A stretch of 7,404 nucleotides of DNA from Candidatus Auribacterota bacterium. Its GTDB lineage: Bacteria > Auribacterota > Tritonobacteria > UBA1439. This document shows, one piece after another, positions 1-5,713 of this stretch. Position 1 is the first letter of the stretch. Every line of letters starts with the position of its first letter. The notes beneath the pieces are model-generated. The model saw only the letters and a program-made list of their open reading frames with translations, ran no database searches and was not told the origin of the DNA. Location of the stretch: the NCBI GenBank assembly GCA_026391995.1, contig JAPLCY010000212.1, positions 1-7,404 on the forward strand, given 5' to 3'. Both the position numbers and the translations under genes were made by a program.

Positions 1-372
1 CTCGCCGCCATCCTCCGCCGGGATATGGAGGCGCTGCGATTGAGCGCGGCGCTCGAACGCATCTGGGCCGCCGTCGGGTTCTGCAACAGGTATATCGATG
101 AATCCGCCCCGTGGAAGCTCCGCAAGGATCCCGCGCGGGCGGACAGGTTCGCCGCGGTGGTGTACAACCTCTGCGAGGCGCTGCGGATCATCGCCATCCT
201 CATCTCTCCGTTCATGCCCGCGACTGCGGCCTCGATCAGGAGCCAGCTCGGGCTGGGGGGGGAGATAGCTTTTGGCGCGCTGAGGGAGGCGGAGACCTTC
301 GGACTGCTCACGCCCGGCGCGCCGATAGGAGAGGTGAAGGCCATATTCCCGAGGAAGGAAAACAGCAAATGA
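1..372 (+). CDS. metG: Methionyl-tRNA synthetase, C-terminal part (5' truncated)
   Basis: Class I aminoacyl-tRNA synthetase that charges tRNA-Met with methionine in the cytoplasm. Only the last 123 codons are present; the frame is open from base 1, so the true start lies upstream. The visible part is the helical anticodon-binding domain. The signature NRYIDESAPWKL (codons 31-42 of the window frame) is the family's N-x-Y-I-x-x-x-x-P-W-K-L motif, followed by the LRIIAILISPFMPATA helix typical of the bacterial enzyme. The protein ends soon after the conserved IFPR (usual form LFPRIE), so it lacks the roughly 100-residue C-terminal tRNA-binding (EMAP-like) extension that many bacterial MetRS carry; it is a short-form enzyme. 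The stop is TGA at 370-372. The gene is followed in the same direction by tatD, a widespread metG-tatD arrangement, which supports both calls. The internal ATG at 25 is not a start, because homology continues upstream of it. Confidence 0.93.
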   Translation, partial: LAAILRRDMEALRLSAALERIWAAVGFCNRYIDESAPWKLRKDPARADRFAAVVYNLCEALRIIAILISPFMPATAASIRSQLGLGGEIAFGALREAETFGLLTPGAPIGEVKAIFPRKENSK

Positions 373-377
373 CGGAC

Positions 378-547
378 CCTAAACCTCAAACTTTAAACTT
401 TAAACTTCAAATCTCAAACTTCAAAACAACAGCCAAATCCCAAAAGCAAAATATCAATAACAACGCGGGTGACTGATGCATTATTCGGATTTCAGTGTTG
501 GGATTTTGGATTTTGATCGTGGGCTTTGTTTTGAAGTTTGAGGTTTT
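378..547. repeat. AT-rich 7-nt tandem array and long imperfect inverted repeat in the metG-tatD spacer
   Basis: This spacer differs sharply in composition from the GC-rich genes around it. The hexamer AAACTT recurs at 388, 395, 402 and 416, with a degenerate copy (AAATCT) at 409, giving a 7-nt period. The segment 409-429 pairs with 526-546 (20 of 21 positions, the exception being a G-T). The core CTCAAACTTCAAAACAA (413-429) is exactly complementary to 526-542. Beyond a one-base bulge, AGCC at 431-434 pairs with GGCT at 522-525. Complementarity then becomes patchy between 435-455 and 497-518. The intervening part holds GGATTTCAGTG- and GGGATTTTGG-like words. It resembles low-complexity intergenic arrays I recall from candidate-phylum genomes, but that likeness is from memory. 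Transcribed, it could fold into a long hairpin that weakens or ends metG read-through. Confidence 0.7.
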
Positions 548-550
548 ATG
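540..550 (+). promoter_or_regulatory. Ribosome-binding site and start of tatD, inside the repeat arm
   Basis: GAGG at 540-543 lies 4 nt before the ATG at 548 and is the only purine-rich site near the start. Its first three bases belong to the right arm of the spacer inverted repeat (526-546), so folding of that repeat would cover the site. Spacing is slightly short for a Shine-Dalgarno sequence. The start is still secure, because the protein begins MFIDTHAHL, with the metal-binding HxH where the family has it. Confidence 0.5.
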
Positions 551-1321
551 TTTATAGATACTCACGCCCATCTTACCGATGACGCGTTCCGGGCTGACCT
601 CGATCAGGTCATGGAAAGGGCTTCGGCCTCCGGGGTGGGCGCGGTCATAGACGTCGGCGACACACTCGAATCGTCGCGCGCAGCCGCCGCCCGCGCCCGG
701 TCGCATCCTCGCGTGTTTGCCGCGGTCGGGATACATCCGAATAACGCCTCGCGCGCGGATGACGGGGAGTTGCGGGGCATCGGGAAGCTGGCCGCGGAGA
801 AGGGGGTAGTCGGCATCGGCGAGACCGGGCTTGACTTTTACCGGCAACACGCCGTGCCGGAACGGCAGGAGGAGTTTTTCAGGCGGTCGATGGCGATAGC
901 GGCGCAATGCGGATTACCCGTCATCATCCATTGCCGCCAGGCATACCGGCGACTGATCGCGATATTAAAAGAGCAGCGGGGCCCCGGGGTTGGCGGGGTG
1001 ATACACTGTTTTTCGGGGAGCGCGGAGGATGCATCGGCGCTCCTGGATCTCGGGTACTCCATATCCGTGGGCGGTCCGCTGACCTATCCTGGCAGCAGGG
1101 GCCTGCGGGAGACGGTGGGCGGGATCAGCCTCGACCGGGTCCTGATCGAGACCGATTGCCCGTACCTCCCGCCGCAGGGAAAACGCGGAGAGCGCAACGA
1201 ACCCGCCAACGTCGTCGCTGTTGCGGAAGCGCTCGCCGCCTTGAAGAAGATATCGCTCGAAGAAATAGCCGCCGTCACCACGGCGAATGCGAGGCGGCTG
1301 TTCCGCGGAATAAATGTCTAG
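548..1321 (+). CDS. tatD: TatD family metal-dependent hydrolase (putative DNase)
   Basis: A 257-residue TIM-barrel metallohydrolase of the TatD/YcfH group, cytoplasmic. Family members show metal-dependent 3'-5' exonuclease or DNase activity, and some act as D-aminoacyl-tRNA deacylases. The full set of metal ligands is visible: H6 and H8 in the N-terminal DTHAHL, E92 in GIGETGLDFYR, H128 in IIHCR, H153 in VIHCFSG and D203 in ETDCPYLPP. The GIHPNN strand (61-66) and the late RNEPANV motif (216-222) are also typical. Length is normal for the family and no part is missing. It lies 175 bp downstream of metG, a common gene pair, though here a repeat-filled spacer separates them, so co-transcription is uncertain. 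The assignment to the family is firm; the exact substrate cannot be read from sequence. Confidence 0.95.
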   Translation: MFIDTHAHLTDDAFRADLDQVMERASASGVGAVIDVGDTLESSRAAAARARSHPRVFAAVGIHPNNASRADDGELRGIGKLAAEKGVVGIGETGLDFYRQHAVPERQEEFFRRSMAIAAQCGLPVIIHCRQAYRRLIAILKEQRGPGVGGVIHCFSGSAEDASALLDLGYSISVGGPLTYPGSRGLRETVGGISLDRVLIETDCPYLPPQGKRGERNEPANVVAVAEALAALKKISLEEIAAVTTANARRLFRGINV

Positions 1322-1351
1322 CCTGATCTATTCACCAATTTTTAATGTTTT

Positions 1352-1405
1352 AACCGCGCCTGCCTGCCGGCAGGCAGGCGGCAGGCAGGCGCGAAATCCG
1401 CGGTT
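1352..1405. repeat. GC-rich palindromic repeat, copy 1 (tatD-permease spacer)
   Basis: The core at 1357-1380 is a perfect 24-bp palindrome built from CCTGCCTGCC followed by its complement GGCAGGCAGG. A further GGCAGGCAGG follows at 1380-1389. The element is bracketed by AACCGCG (1352-1358) and its exact reverse complement CGCGGTT (1399-1405), so the whole unit is itself an inverted repeat. A second copy lies at 5714-5760: the 18 bases at 1351-1368 are identical to 5713-5730, and 1360-1389 matches 5731-5760 with one difference. Position in a spacer, symmetry and two copies within 4.4 kb suit a dispersed REP- or MITE-like element. It encodes nothing. Confidence 0.8.
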
Positions 1406-1500
1406 GCACATGGTGTGCCGTTAAAATTGCTTTTTTATCAGTCTGATGAATAATCCAAGCTGGGTGAATAAAAAATATTTCATTGCCCAATCGCTTGGTT
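1406..1500. other. AT-rich remainder of the tatD-permease spacer
   Basis: No gene is visible here. A small hairpin, GCACA (1406-1410) with TGTGC (1414-1418), precedes a T6 run at 1431-1436 by 12 bases, too far for a standard intrinsic terminator. TTTTTTAT (1431-1438) is exactly complementary to ATAAAAAA (1468-1475). A weak promoter-like pair, TTGCTT (1427-1432) and AATAAT (1449-1454) with 16 bp between, could serve the permease, but its -35 matches the consensus poorly. A heptamer ATTGCCC occurs at 1482-1488 and again at 1506-1512. Confidence 0.3.
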
Positions 1501-1519
1501 GTCCAATTGCCCGCGCGGG

Positions 1520-1536
1520 GGAGGGATAGCAGGGTG
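1520..1536 (+). promoter_or_regulatory. Shine-Dalgarno GGAGG setting a GTG start for the permease
   Basis: GGAGG at 1520-1524 sits 9 nt before GTG at 1534-1536 and is by far the best ribosome-binding site in the region. It argues for the GTG start over an in-frame TTG at 1483, which has no purine-rich sequence before it and would add 17 residues of unlikely composition. A 10-bp GC palindrome, CCCGCGCGGG (1510-1519), abuts the site and could affect its access. Confidence 0.65.
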
Positions 1537-2421
1537 CATCATAACTCGAACAAGCCTGTTGTTGAAGCCCCGAGGGGCAGAAGCCTCTGGTACCAGGCAT
1601 GGCGGCGGCTGCTCCGCAACCGGATGGCGGTCGCCGGGGGGGTGCTGTCGATCGCCATCGCCATGTGTGCCATCGCCGCTCCCTGGATAAGCCCGTATGG
1701 CTACGATGAGACCTCTCCGGACCAGTTCCAGCCCCCTTCGTTCAGGCACCCCATGGGTACCGACATACACGGGAGGGATCTCCTGACGCGCGTCCTCTAC
1801 GGCGCGAGGCTCTCACTCGGCGTGGGCCTCGTCGCCACGCTTGTCAGCCTGTTCATCGGCGTCGGCTATGGCGCCGTCGCCGGCTACGCGGGGGGCGGAG
1901 CGGATACGGTGATGATGCGCACGGTCGATATTATCTACTCGATGCCGTACATGTTCTTCGTCATCATCCTGGTCGCCATTTTTGGCAGGAGCGTCCTGCT
2001 TCTCTTTGTCGCGCTCGGCGCGGTGCAGTGGCTCACGGTGGCGCGGATTGTGCGGGGACAGGTGCTCGCCATCAAGGGGAAGGAGTTTATTCAGGCTGCC
2101 CGGGCGGTCGGGGCGGGGCACGCGAGGATCATCCTCCACCACCTCCTCCCCAACGTGCTGGGGCCCGTGGTCGTCTACATGACCCTCACCGTTCCCGCGG
2201 TGATGCTCCAGGAGGCGTTCCTGAGTTTTCTCGGCCTGGGGGTCCCGCCCCCCGCGAGCTCGTGGGGGACGCTCATCGCCGACGGGGCCTCGGCCATCAA
2301 CGCCCTGCGCATCTACTGGTGGCTCCTCCTCTTCCCCGGCGCGGCAATGGCGGTCACCCTCTTCGCCCTCAACTTTCTCGGCGACGGTTTGCGGGACGCC
2401 CTCGATCCCCACCTGCGATAA
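1534..2421 (+). CDS. ABC transporter permease, OppC/DppC (peptide/nickel) type
   Basis: Inner-membrane permease subunit of a peptide/nickel-class ABC importer, 295 residues from the GTG start chosen by its Shine-Dalgarno. A first membrane helix lies at about 32-51, after a short basic cytoplasmic tail (RRLLRNR). Next comes the OppC/DppC signature HPMGTDIHGRDLLTRVLYG (about 72-90) and then further hydrophobic helices at about 93-118, 139-159, 208-232 and 260-283. The cytoplasmic EAA loop that docks the ATPase is present as EFIQAARAVGAGHARIILHH with LLPN after it (about 184-207). The C-terminus, FLGDGLRDALDPHLR, is the usual family ending, so the gene looks intact. These permeases work as heterodimers with an OppB-type partner plus a binding protein and one or two ATPases; none of these is next to it. 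Its neighbours are tatD behind a repeat and a GGDEF gene with its own promoter. Family assignment is firm; substrate is unknown. Confidence 0.93.
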   Translation: MHHNSNKPVVEAPRGRSLWYQAWRRLLRNRMAVAGGVLSIAIAMCAIAAPWISPYGYDETSPDQFQPPSFRHPMGTDIHGRDLLTRVLYGARLSLGVGLVATLVSLFIGVGYGAVAGYAGGGADTVMMRTVDIIYSMPYMFFVIILVAIFGRSVLLLFVALGAVQWLTVARIVRGQVLAIKGKEFIQAARAVGAGHARIILHHLLPNVLGPVVVYMTLTVPAVMLQEAFLSFLGLGVPPPASSWGTLIADGASAINALRIYWWLLLFPGAAMAVTLFALNFLGDGLRDALDPHLR

Positions 2422-2429
2422 GTGAGCGC

Positions 2430-2459
2430 TTGAGAGACGGGTGGCAGGTATACTATAAT
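2430..2459 (+). promoter_or_regulatory. Sigma70-type promoter for the GGDEF-maf pair
   Basis: TTGAGA (2430-2435) and a perfect TATAAT (2454-2459) are separated by 18 bp. This would start transcription near 2466, leaving a leader of about 14 bases before the ATG at 2480. The leader contains GAGG (2471-2474), 5 nt before the start. The promoter begins 8 bp after the permease stop codon, so the GGDEF gene need not depend on permease transcription. It is inferred from consensus match only. Confidence 0.55.
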
Positions 2460-2479
2460 AATTACACTATGAGGTGTGA

Positions 2480-3325
2480 ATGATCACACGGCAGCGATCC
2501 TGGGAGAAGCTCCTCCTCCTCTCGTTGAGTATCCTCTTCGCGGTCATTGTGCCGTTCAGCCTGCCCCGCCAGACGATTTCGCTGAGCTTCTTCATCATCC
2601 CGATCATTCTTGCCGCGAGTTACTACGGCCTGCCGGGAGGGCTCGGCTGCGCGGGGGTAAGCGTGATCATCGCCGGCGTCATCGCCCGCGGGGCGGGGAT
2701 GCGTCTCTTCGAACCGCAGATGATTGCCCAGGTGATCCTCTACTTCCTCGTCGGCTCGTTCGGCGGCTTCATGCAGCGCGAGCAGGAGCGCATCCAGGGA
2801 ATGCTCCACAGTACCGCGATCACCGATGAGCTCACCGGGCTCTACAACTACCAGCATTTCCGGACGCGGATCCATGAGGAGGTCAAACGCGCCAAGCGGT
2901 ACGGTCATCCGCTCTCCCTGATGATGTGCGATATCGATCGCTTTAAAAAGATCAACGATACCCTTGGCCATTCCAACGGCAACTTCGTGCTGAACAAGAT
3001 GGCCAGCCTCATGAAGGACTCGATCAGGGAGAGCGACATGGCGTTCCGCTACGGGGGGGATGAATTCGCGATCATCCTGCCCGAGACGGGGTCTGAGGCC
3101 GAGGGGGTGGCCCGTCGCATTCTGGACACGGTCAACGATGCATTCGCCACGGAGGCGATGGACGACTCGCTCAGGCCGAGCCTGACGGCCGGGATCGCGA
3201 TCCGTGACGCCGAGAAGCCGTTCTCCGCGGAGCTGCTCATCTCGTTCGCCGACCAGGCGCTCTACCGCGCAAAGCGCGCGGGGAAGCCCCTCGAAGTGGC
3301 CGCGCTCGGCGAGCAGTCGTCCTAG
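2480..3325 (+). CDS. Membrane-anchored GGDEF domain protein (probable diguanylate cyclase)
   Basis: A 281-residue protein predicted to make a cyclic dinucleotide, normally c-di-GMP from two GTP. The N-terminal 100 residues hold about four hydrophobic segments (roughly 10-28, 33-50, 55-70, 82-98) with little between them. This is a compact sensor-like membrane region with no recognisable ligand domain. A short polar linker (99-113) leads to the GGDEF domain: DELTGLYN (116-123), DIDRFKKIND (151-160), RYGGDEF (190-196) and a C-terminal ADQALYRAKRAGK (257-269). The catalytic GGDEF is intact. The I-site RxxD is present as RESD (183-186), five residues before GGDEF, so product inhibition is expected. 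One residue departs from the norm: in GHSNGNFVL (163-171) the usual GD is GN, placing Asn168 where the guanine-contacting Asp of PleD (D344) would be. The gene has its own promoter-like sequence and a GAGG 5 nt before ATG; maf follows after 31 bp, probably on the same transcript. Confidence 0.92.
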   Translation: MITRQRSWEKLLLLSLSILFAVIVPFSLPRQTISLSFFIIPIILAASYYGLPGGLGCAGVSVIIAGVIARGAGMRLFEPQMIAQVILYFLVGSFGGFMQREQERIQGMLHSTAITDELTGLYNYQHFRTRIHEEVKRAKRYGHPLSLMMCDIDRFKKINDTLGHSNGNFVLNKMASLMKDSIRESDMAFRYGGDEFAIILPETGSEAEGVARRILDTVNDAFATEAMDDSLRPSLTAGIAIRDAEKPFSAELLISFADQALYRAKRAGKPLEVAALGEQSS

Positions 3326-3356
3326 GGCTGTCCCGGCCCCACGCTGGTGGTATCCC

Positions 3357-3929
3357 ATGAAAAAGATAATCCTCGCCTCACGGTCGCCCGCCAGGCGCGC
3401 GCTGCTCCGGCAGATCGGCTTGCCGTTCCGCGTGCGCGGCTCCCGTGTCCTCGAGGATCGCATCACGCGAGGCGACTGCGGGCGCCTGGTGGTGCGGAAC
3501 GCGACGGCCAAGGCCCGGGGGGTTGCGCGAGGGCTGCGGAGCGGGGTGGTCGTCGGCGCGGATACGGTGGTCCTCGTTGGCGGGAAGATCGTCGGGAAAC
3601 CGGGAAATCTTGAGGAGGCGTACCGGACGCTGCGGATGCTCTCGCGGAAGCCTCAGTGGGTCTACACGGGTGTCGCGGTGGTGGATGCCGCGACAGGCAG
3701 GACCTTCACCGCCTGCGAAAAGACAAGGGTCTGCATGCGTCCCCTCCGCGATGAGGAGATTAGGCGCTATTTGGAGAAAATATCCCCCCTCCATCTCGCG
3801 GGGAGCTTCGATATCCAGGGAATGGGGGGGGCCTTCGTCACCCGTATCGAGGGCTGCTACTACAATGTCGTGGGGCTCCCTCTCGCCGCGCTCGTCCGGT
3901 TGCTGGCCAGGGCGGGTGTCCGCATGTAG
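3357..3929 (+). CDS. maf: Maf-like nucleoside triphosphate pyrophosphatase
   Basis: A 190-residue Maf/HAM1-fold enzyme that hydrolyses non-canonical or pyrimidine nucleoside triphosphates to monophosphate and pyrophosphate in the cytoplasm; the family is linked to house-cleaning and septum inhibition. Motifs in order: LASRSPARRALL (6-17), the substrate loop; E33; RNATAKA (47-53); GADTVV (67-72) with the presumed catalytic D69; GKPGNLEEA (80-88); YTGVAVV (103-109); and AGSFDIQGMGGAF (148-160) leading to CYYNVVGLP (167-175). Length is typical. It mixes subfamily marks: IQG and NVVGLP are YhdE-like (dTTP/UTP type), whereas PLHLAGSF resembles the YceF (m7GTP) form and lacks the usual Lys of KAG. 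The usual His of HxVxTGVA is also absent (QWVYTGVA). The ATG at 3357 is preceded by a weak GGTGG (3346-3350). The longer in-frame reading from 3204 overlaps the GGDEF gene and has no homology. The stop is 3 bp from the convergent gene's stop. Confidence 0.93.
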   Translation: MKKIILASRSPARRALLRQIGLPFRVRGSRVLEDRITRGDCGRLVVRNATAKARGVARGLRSGVVVGADTVVLVGGKIVGKPGNLEEAYRTLRMLSRKPQWVYTGVAVVDAATGRTFTACEKTRVCMRPLRDEEIRRYLEKISPLHLAGSFDIQGMGGAFVTRIEGCYYNVVGLPLAALVRLLARAGVRM

Positions 3930-3932
3930 CGA

Positions 3933-5576
3933 TCACCGCGGTATGTTTGTCAGAAGCCTGTTGGCCGGAGCCCTGTCAAAAGAGGGGGTATGAATCATGT
4001 TGAGCAGGCCGGAAAACTGTCTATCCCTAACGAGCTCCAGGTAGTTTCCCTCCTCCATGATCACGTAGACCCGCTCGGGACGCCTCAGGGCGGCAAGGAG
4101 CGCATCCGGGATATCCAGTTCGGGGATGGTGCGATTGCCGTAAAAGGAGATGGATCCCCTGACATTGTCGCCCGGCCGGTAGAAGTAAAGCGGGTTGACG
4201 CCGACGATGGCCCATGTCTCGCGGCTCATCTCGTGAAAGCATTTCCGCGCGTAGTGCCGGTACATCAGCGGAGGGGAAGAGCTCAGGACGGTGCCAGCGA
4301 GGAGGACCGCGATTGCCGCCCAGGCTGTCTCGCGCCACCTCCTATCCGAGAGCGCGGTCATGCAAAAGGCGATTCCCGGCAGGAGTGCCGCGGCGGCGAT
4401 GATGACGAGCGGCACCAGCCCCCACCGGCCCGACAGATGGGTCGCGAGCGCGCAGGGGATTACGATCCAGAGCCATCCGGCCCCGCGCCAGGGGCCGGTG
4501 CGAGGCGCGAGCGCACCGTCCAGCCATCCTCCCACCAGCAGCGCCATCGCCGAATACGACGGCAGAATGTAGGTTCTCTCCTTGATGCCCGAGAATGAGA
4601 AGACGATGGCGGGGAGGAACGCCCAGATCATGAGGAAAGAGAGGAGCTGCCCCTCCGCAGCAGAGGGGTCCCGCCGCGCGCCCCGCCATGCGCGCCATGC
4701 CGCGATTGGCAGTATCGGGAGCCACGGGCCGACAATCTCCGGGAGCCGCTGGAGATAGAAGTACCACGGCATGCGGTGCCCGAGGTCGGTGTGATAGTAG
4801 CGTACGCCGGGAAGCTCGAAGTGGCGCTGGAGGAAACGCCCGAGGATATTATTCACAAAATGCTCATGGAGATAGCCGATCCCGCCCTCCCGGTAGTAGA
4901 GGGCCAGCCAGAGCGCGACCGGGGCGGCAAAGGCAAGGAACGGCAGCGGGGCGCAGAGCTCCCTGAGCAGCGCCCCATTCTTCTCGATGAGAGCGAAGGC
5001 GATCACGATGAGTGCGATGGTGAAGAGGGCCACCACCCCCTTGGTGAGGAACGCCGCCGCGGCGAGGAGGGCGAGGATGATGATAAGGGGGCGGCGTTCC
5101 CGCCGGCCGCTTTTCCAGATCGCCGCGAGGGCGAAAACCGTGAGGGCCCAGGAGCAGAGGGCCCCGACCGCGATGTCGAGCAGGATCGTGTGGCTGTAGC
5201 GCCAGAAGCGCGGCATGGTGAGCAGCACGAGCGTCGCGAGCCAGGCGGTCTGCGCACCGCGCCATCGGTAGCCGAGGGTGAATACCGCGGCGAGCATGAG
5301 CGCCCCCCACAGGAGCGAGACACTCCTCGCGACCGAGGGGGTGATCCGCCCCGCGGCCCGGTACGCCGCTGCCACGCAGTCATAGTAGAGGGGCGGCTTC
5401 TCGAGGAAGGGGAGGCCGCACAGGTGCGGCGTCACCCATCGGCCCTCGACGAGCGTCTCTCGCGCGATCTCCGCCTCCCGTGGCTCATCCGGGCCGAAGA
5501 GGTACGGATGGCGCACGCCGGCCGTGAAGGCCAGCGCGATCGCGATGATGCAGAGTGCCGTGATCCGTCGGTCCAT
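3933..5576 (-). CDS. PMT/ArnT-family integral membrane glycosyltransferase
   Basis: A 547-residue polytopic inner-membrane protein of the GT-C fold. Relatives such as ArnT and the protein mannosyltransferases move a sugar from a polyprenyl-phosphate carrier to lipid A, protein or another periplasmic acceptor. The N-terminus gives the assignment: one helix (about 6-22), then the first periplasmic loop GPDEPREAEIARE (28-40), with the catalytic-type Asp-Glu at 30-31, and GLPFLEKPPLYY (54-65), which is the family's pyfeKPPLyyw motif. About ten more hydrophobic stretches follow to residue 430. FSGIKERTYILPSYSAMAL (328-346) matches the SxxKxxxYxLPxxPAxAL block of ArnT-like proteins. The last 110 residues form a soluble, probably periplasmic domain. 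Length agrees with ArnT (about 550). No linked sugar-biosynthesis or carrier gene is in view, so donor and acceptor are unknown. The start at 5576 is set by GGAAG 8 nt upstream; an extension to 5675 would add 33 non-membrane residues read from the spacer. Confidence 0.9.
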   Translation of the reverse strand: MDRRITALCIIAIALAFTAGVRHPYLFGPDEPREAEIARETLVEGRWVTPHLCGLPFLEKPPLYYDCVAAAYRAAGRITPSVARSVSLLWGALMLAAVFTLGYRWRGAQTAWLATLVLLTMPRFWRYSHTILLDIAVGALCSWALTVFALAAIWKSGRRERRPLIIILALLAAAAFLTKGVVALFTIALIVIAFALIEKNGALLRELCAPLPFLAFAAPVALWLALYYREGGIGYLHEHFVNNILGRFLQRHFELPGVRYYHTDLGHRMPWYFYLQRLPEIVGPWLPILPIAAWRAWRGARRDPSAAEGQLLSFLMIWAFLPAIVFSFSGIKERTYILPSYSAMALLVGGWLDGALAPRTGPWRGAGWLWIVIPCALATHLSGRWGLVPLVIIAAAALLPGIAFCMTALSDRRWRETAWAAIAVLLAGTVLSSSPPLMYRHYARKCFHEMSRETWAIVGVNPLYFYRPGDNVRGSISFYGNRTIPELDIPDALLAALRRPERVYVIMEEGNYLELVRDRQFSGLLNMIHTPSFDRAPANRLLTNIPR

Positions 5577-5607
5577 GATGCGATCTTCCGTGCGACGTGT
5601 AATTATA
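5574..5607 (-). promoter_or_regulatory. Candidate -10 box and Shine-Dalgarno of the glycosyltransferase gene
   Basis: On the minus strand, a perfect TATAAT lies at 5607-5602, and GGAAG at 5589-5585 sits 8 nt before the ATG (5576-5574). The predicted leader is about 20 bases, like the short leader of the GGDEF gene. No good -35 hexamer is found 16-18 bp upstream, so the promoter is tentative, while the ribosome-binding site is convincing and decides the start. Confidence 0.4.
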
Positions 5608-5712
5608 GTCGGCTGCGCGGCGTGGCGGAAGGGAATTTTGGGTTGCCAGTCACGGCCAAAACCGATAAGGTACATAATACTATTTGCCGCGGTGAGAGGA
5701 CATCAAGGTTTC
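5608..5712. other. Glycosyltransferase-side part of the divergent spacer
   Basis: Non-coding sequence between the -10 box of the glycosyltransferase gene and the GC palindrome. It is mixed in composition and holds AT-rich words (ACATAATACTATTT at 5672-5685) that could carry a second upstream promoter. I see no gene, clear operator or tRNA in it. Confidence 0.3.
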
Positions 5713-5713
5713 T

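Noticed and set aside
407..907. 166-codon minus-strand ORF across the tatD 5' half and the AT-rich spacer
   Set aside because: Its C-terminal third is translated inverted repeat and the rest is antisense to the conserved tatD metal-binding region.
1357..1393. CRISPR-like or tandem array from the repeated GGCAGG words
   Set aside because: Units are 4-10 bp with no spacers of regular length; the structure is a palindrome, not a repeat-spacer array.
1406..1436. Intrinsic terminator after tatD
   Set aside because: The stem is only 5 bp and the T-run begins 12 bases after it.
1483..1533. TTG start for the permease
   Set aside because: No purine-rich site upstream and the added residues are unlike permease N-termini; GTG at 1534 has GGAGG at 9 nt.
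1813..2412. 199-codon minus-strand ORF opposite the permease
   Set aside because: Charged, low-complexity antisense shadow of a hydrophobic protein; the plus strand has the EAA loop and family termini.
3204..3356. Upstream extension of maf overlapping the GGDEF gene
   Set aside because: The extra 51 residues are Ser/Arg-rich shadow; Maf proteins begin at the KKIILASRSP strand.
2462..3511. 349-codon minus-strand ORF opposite the GGDEF and maf genes
   Set aside because: It spans two real genes on the other strand and their gap, shows no domain, and has shadow composition.
5577..5675. N-terminal extension of the glycosyltransferase to 5675
   Set aside because: Adds 33 polar residues from the spacer before the first helix; ATG at 5576 has GGAAG at 8 nt and a -10 box lies within the extension.
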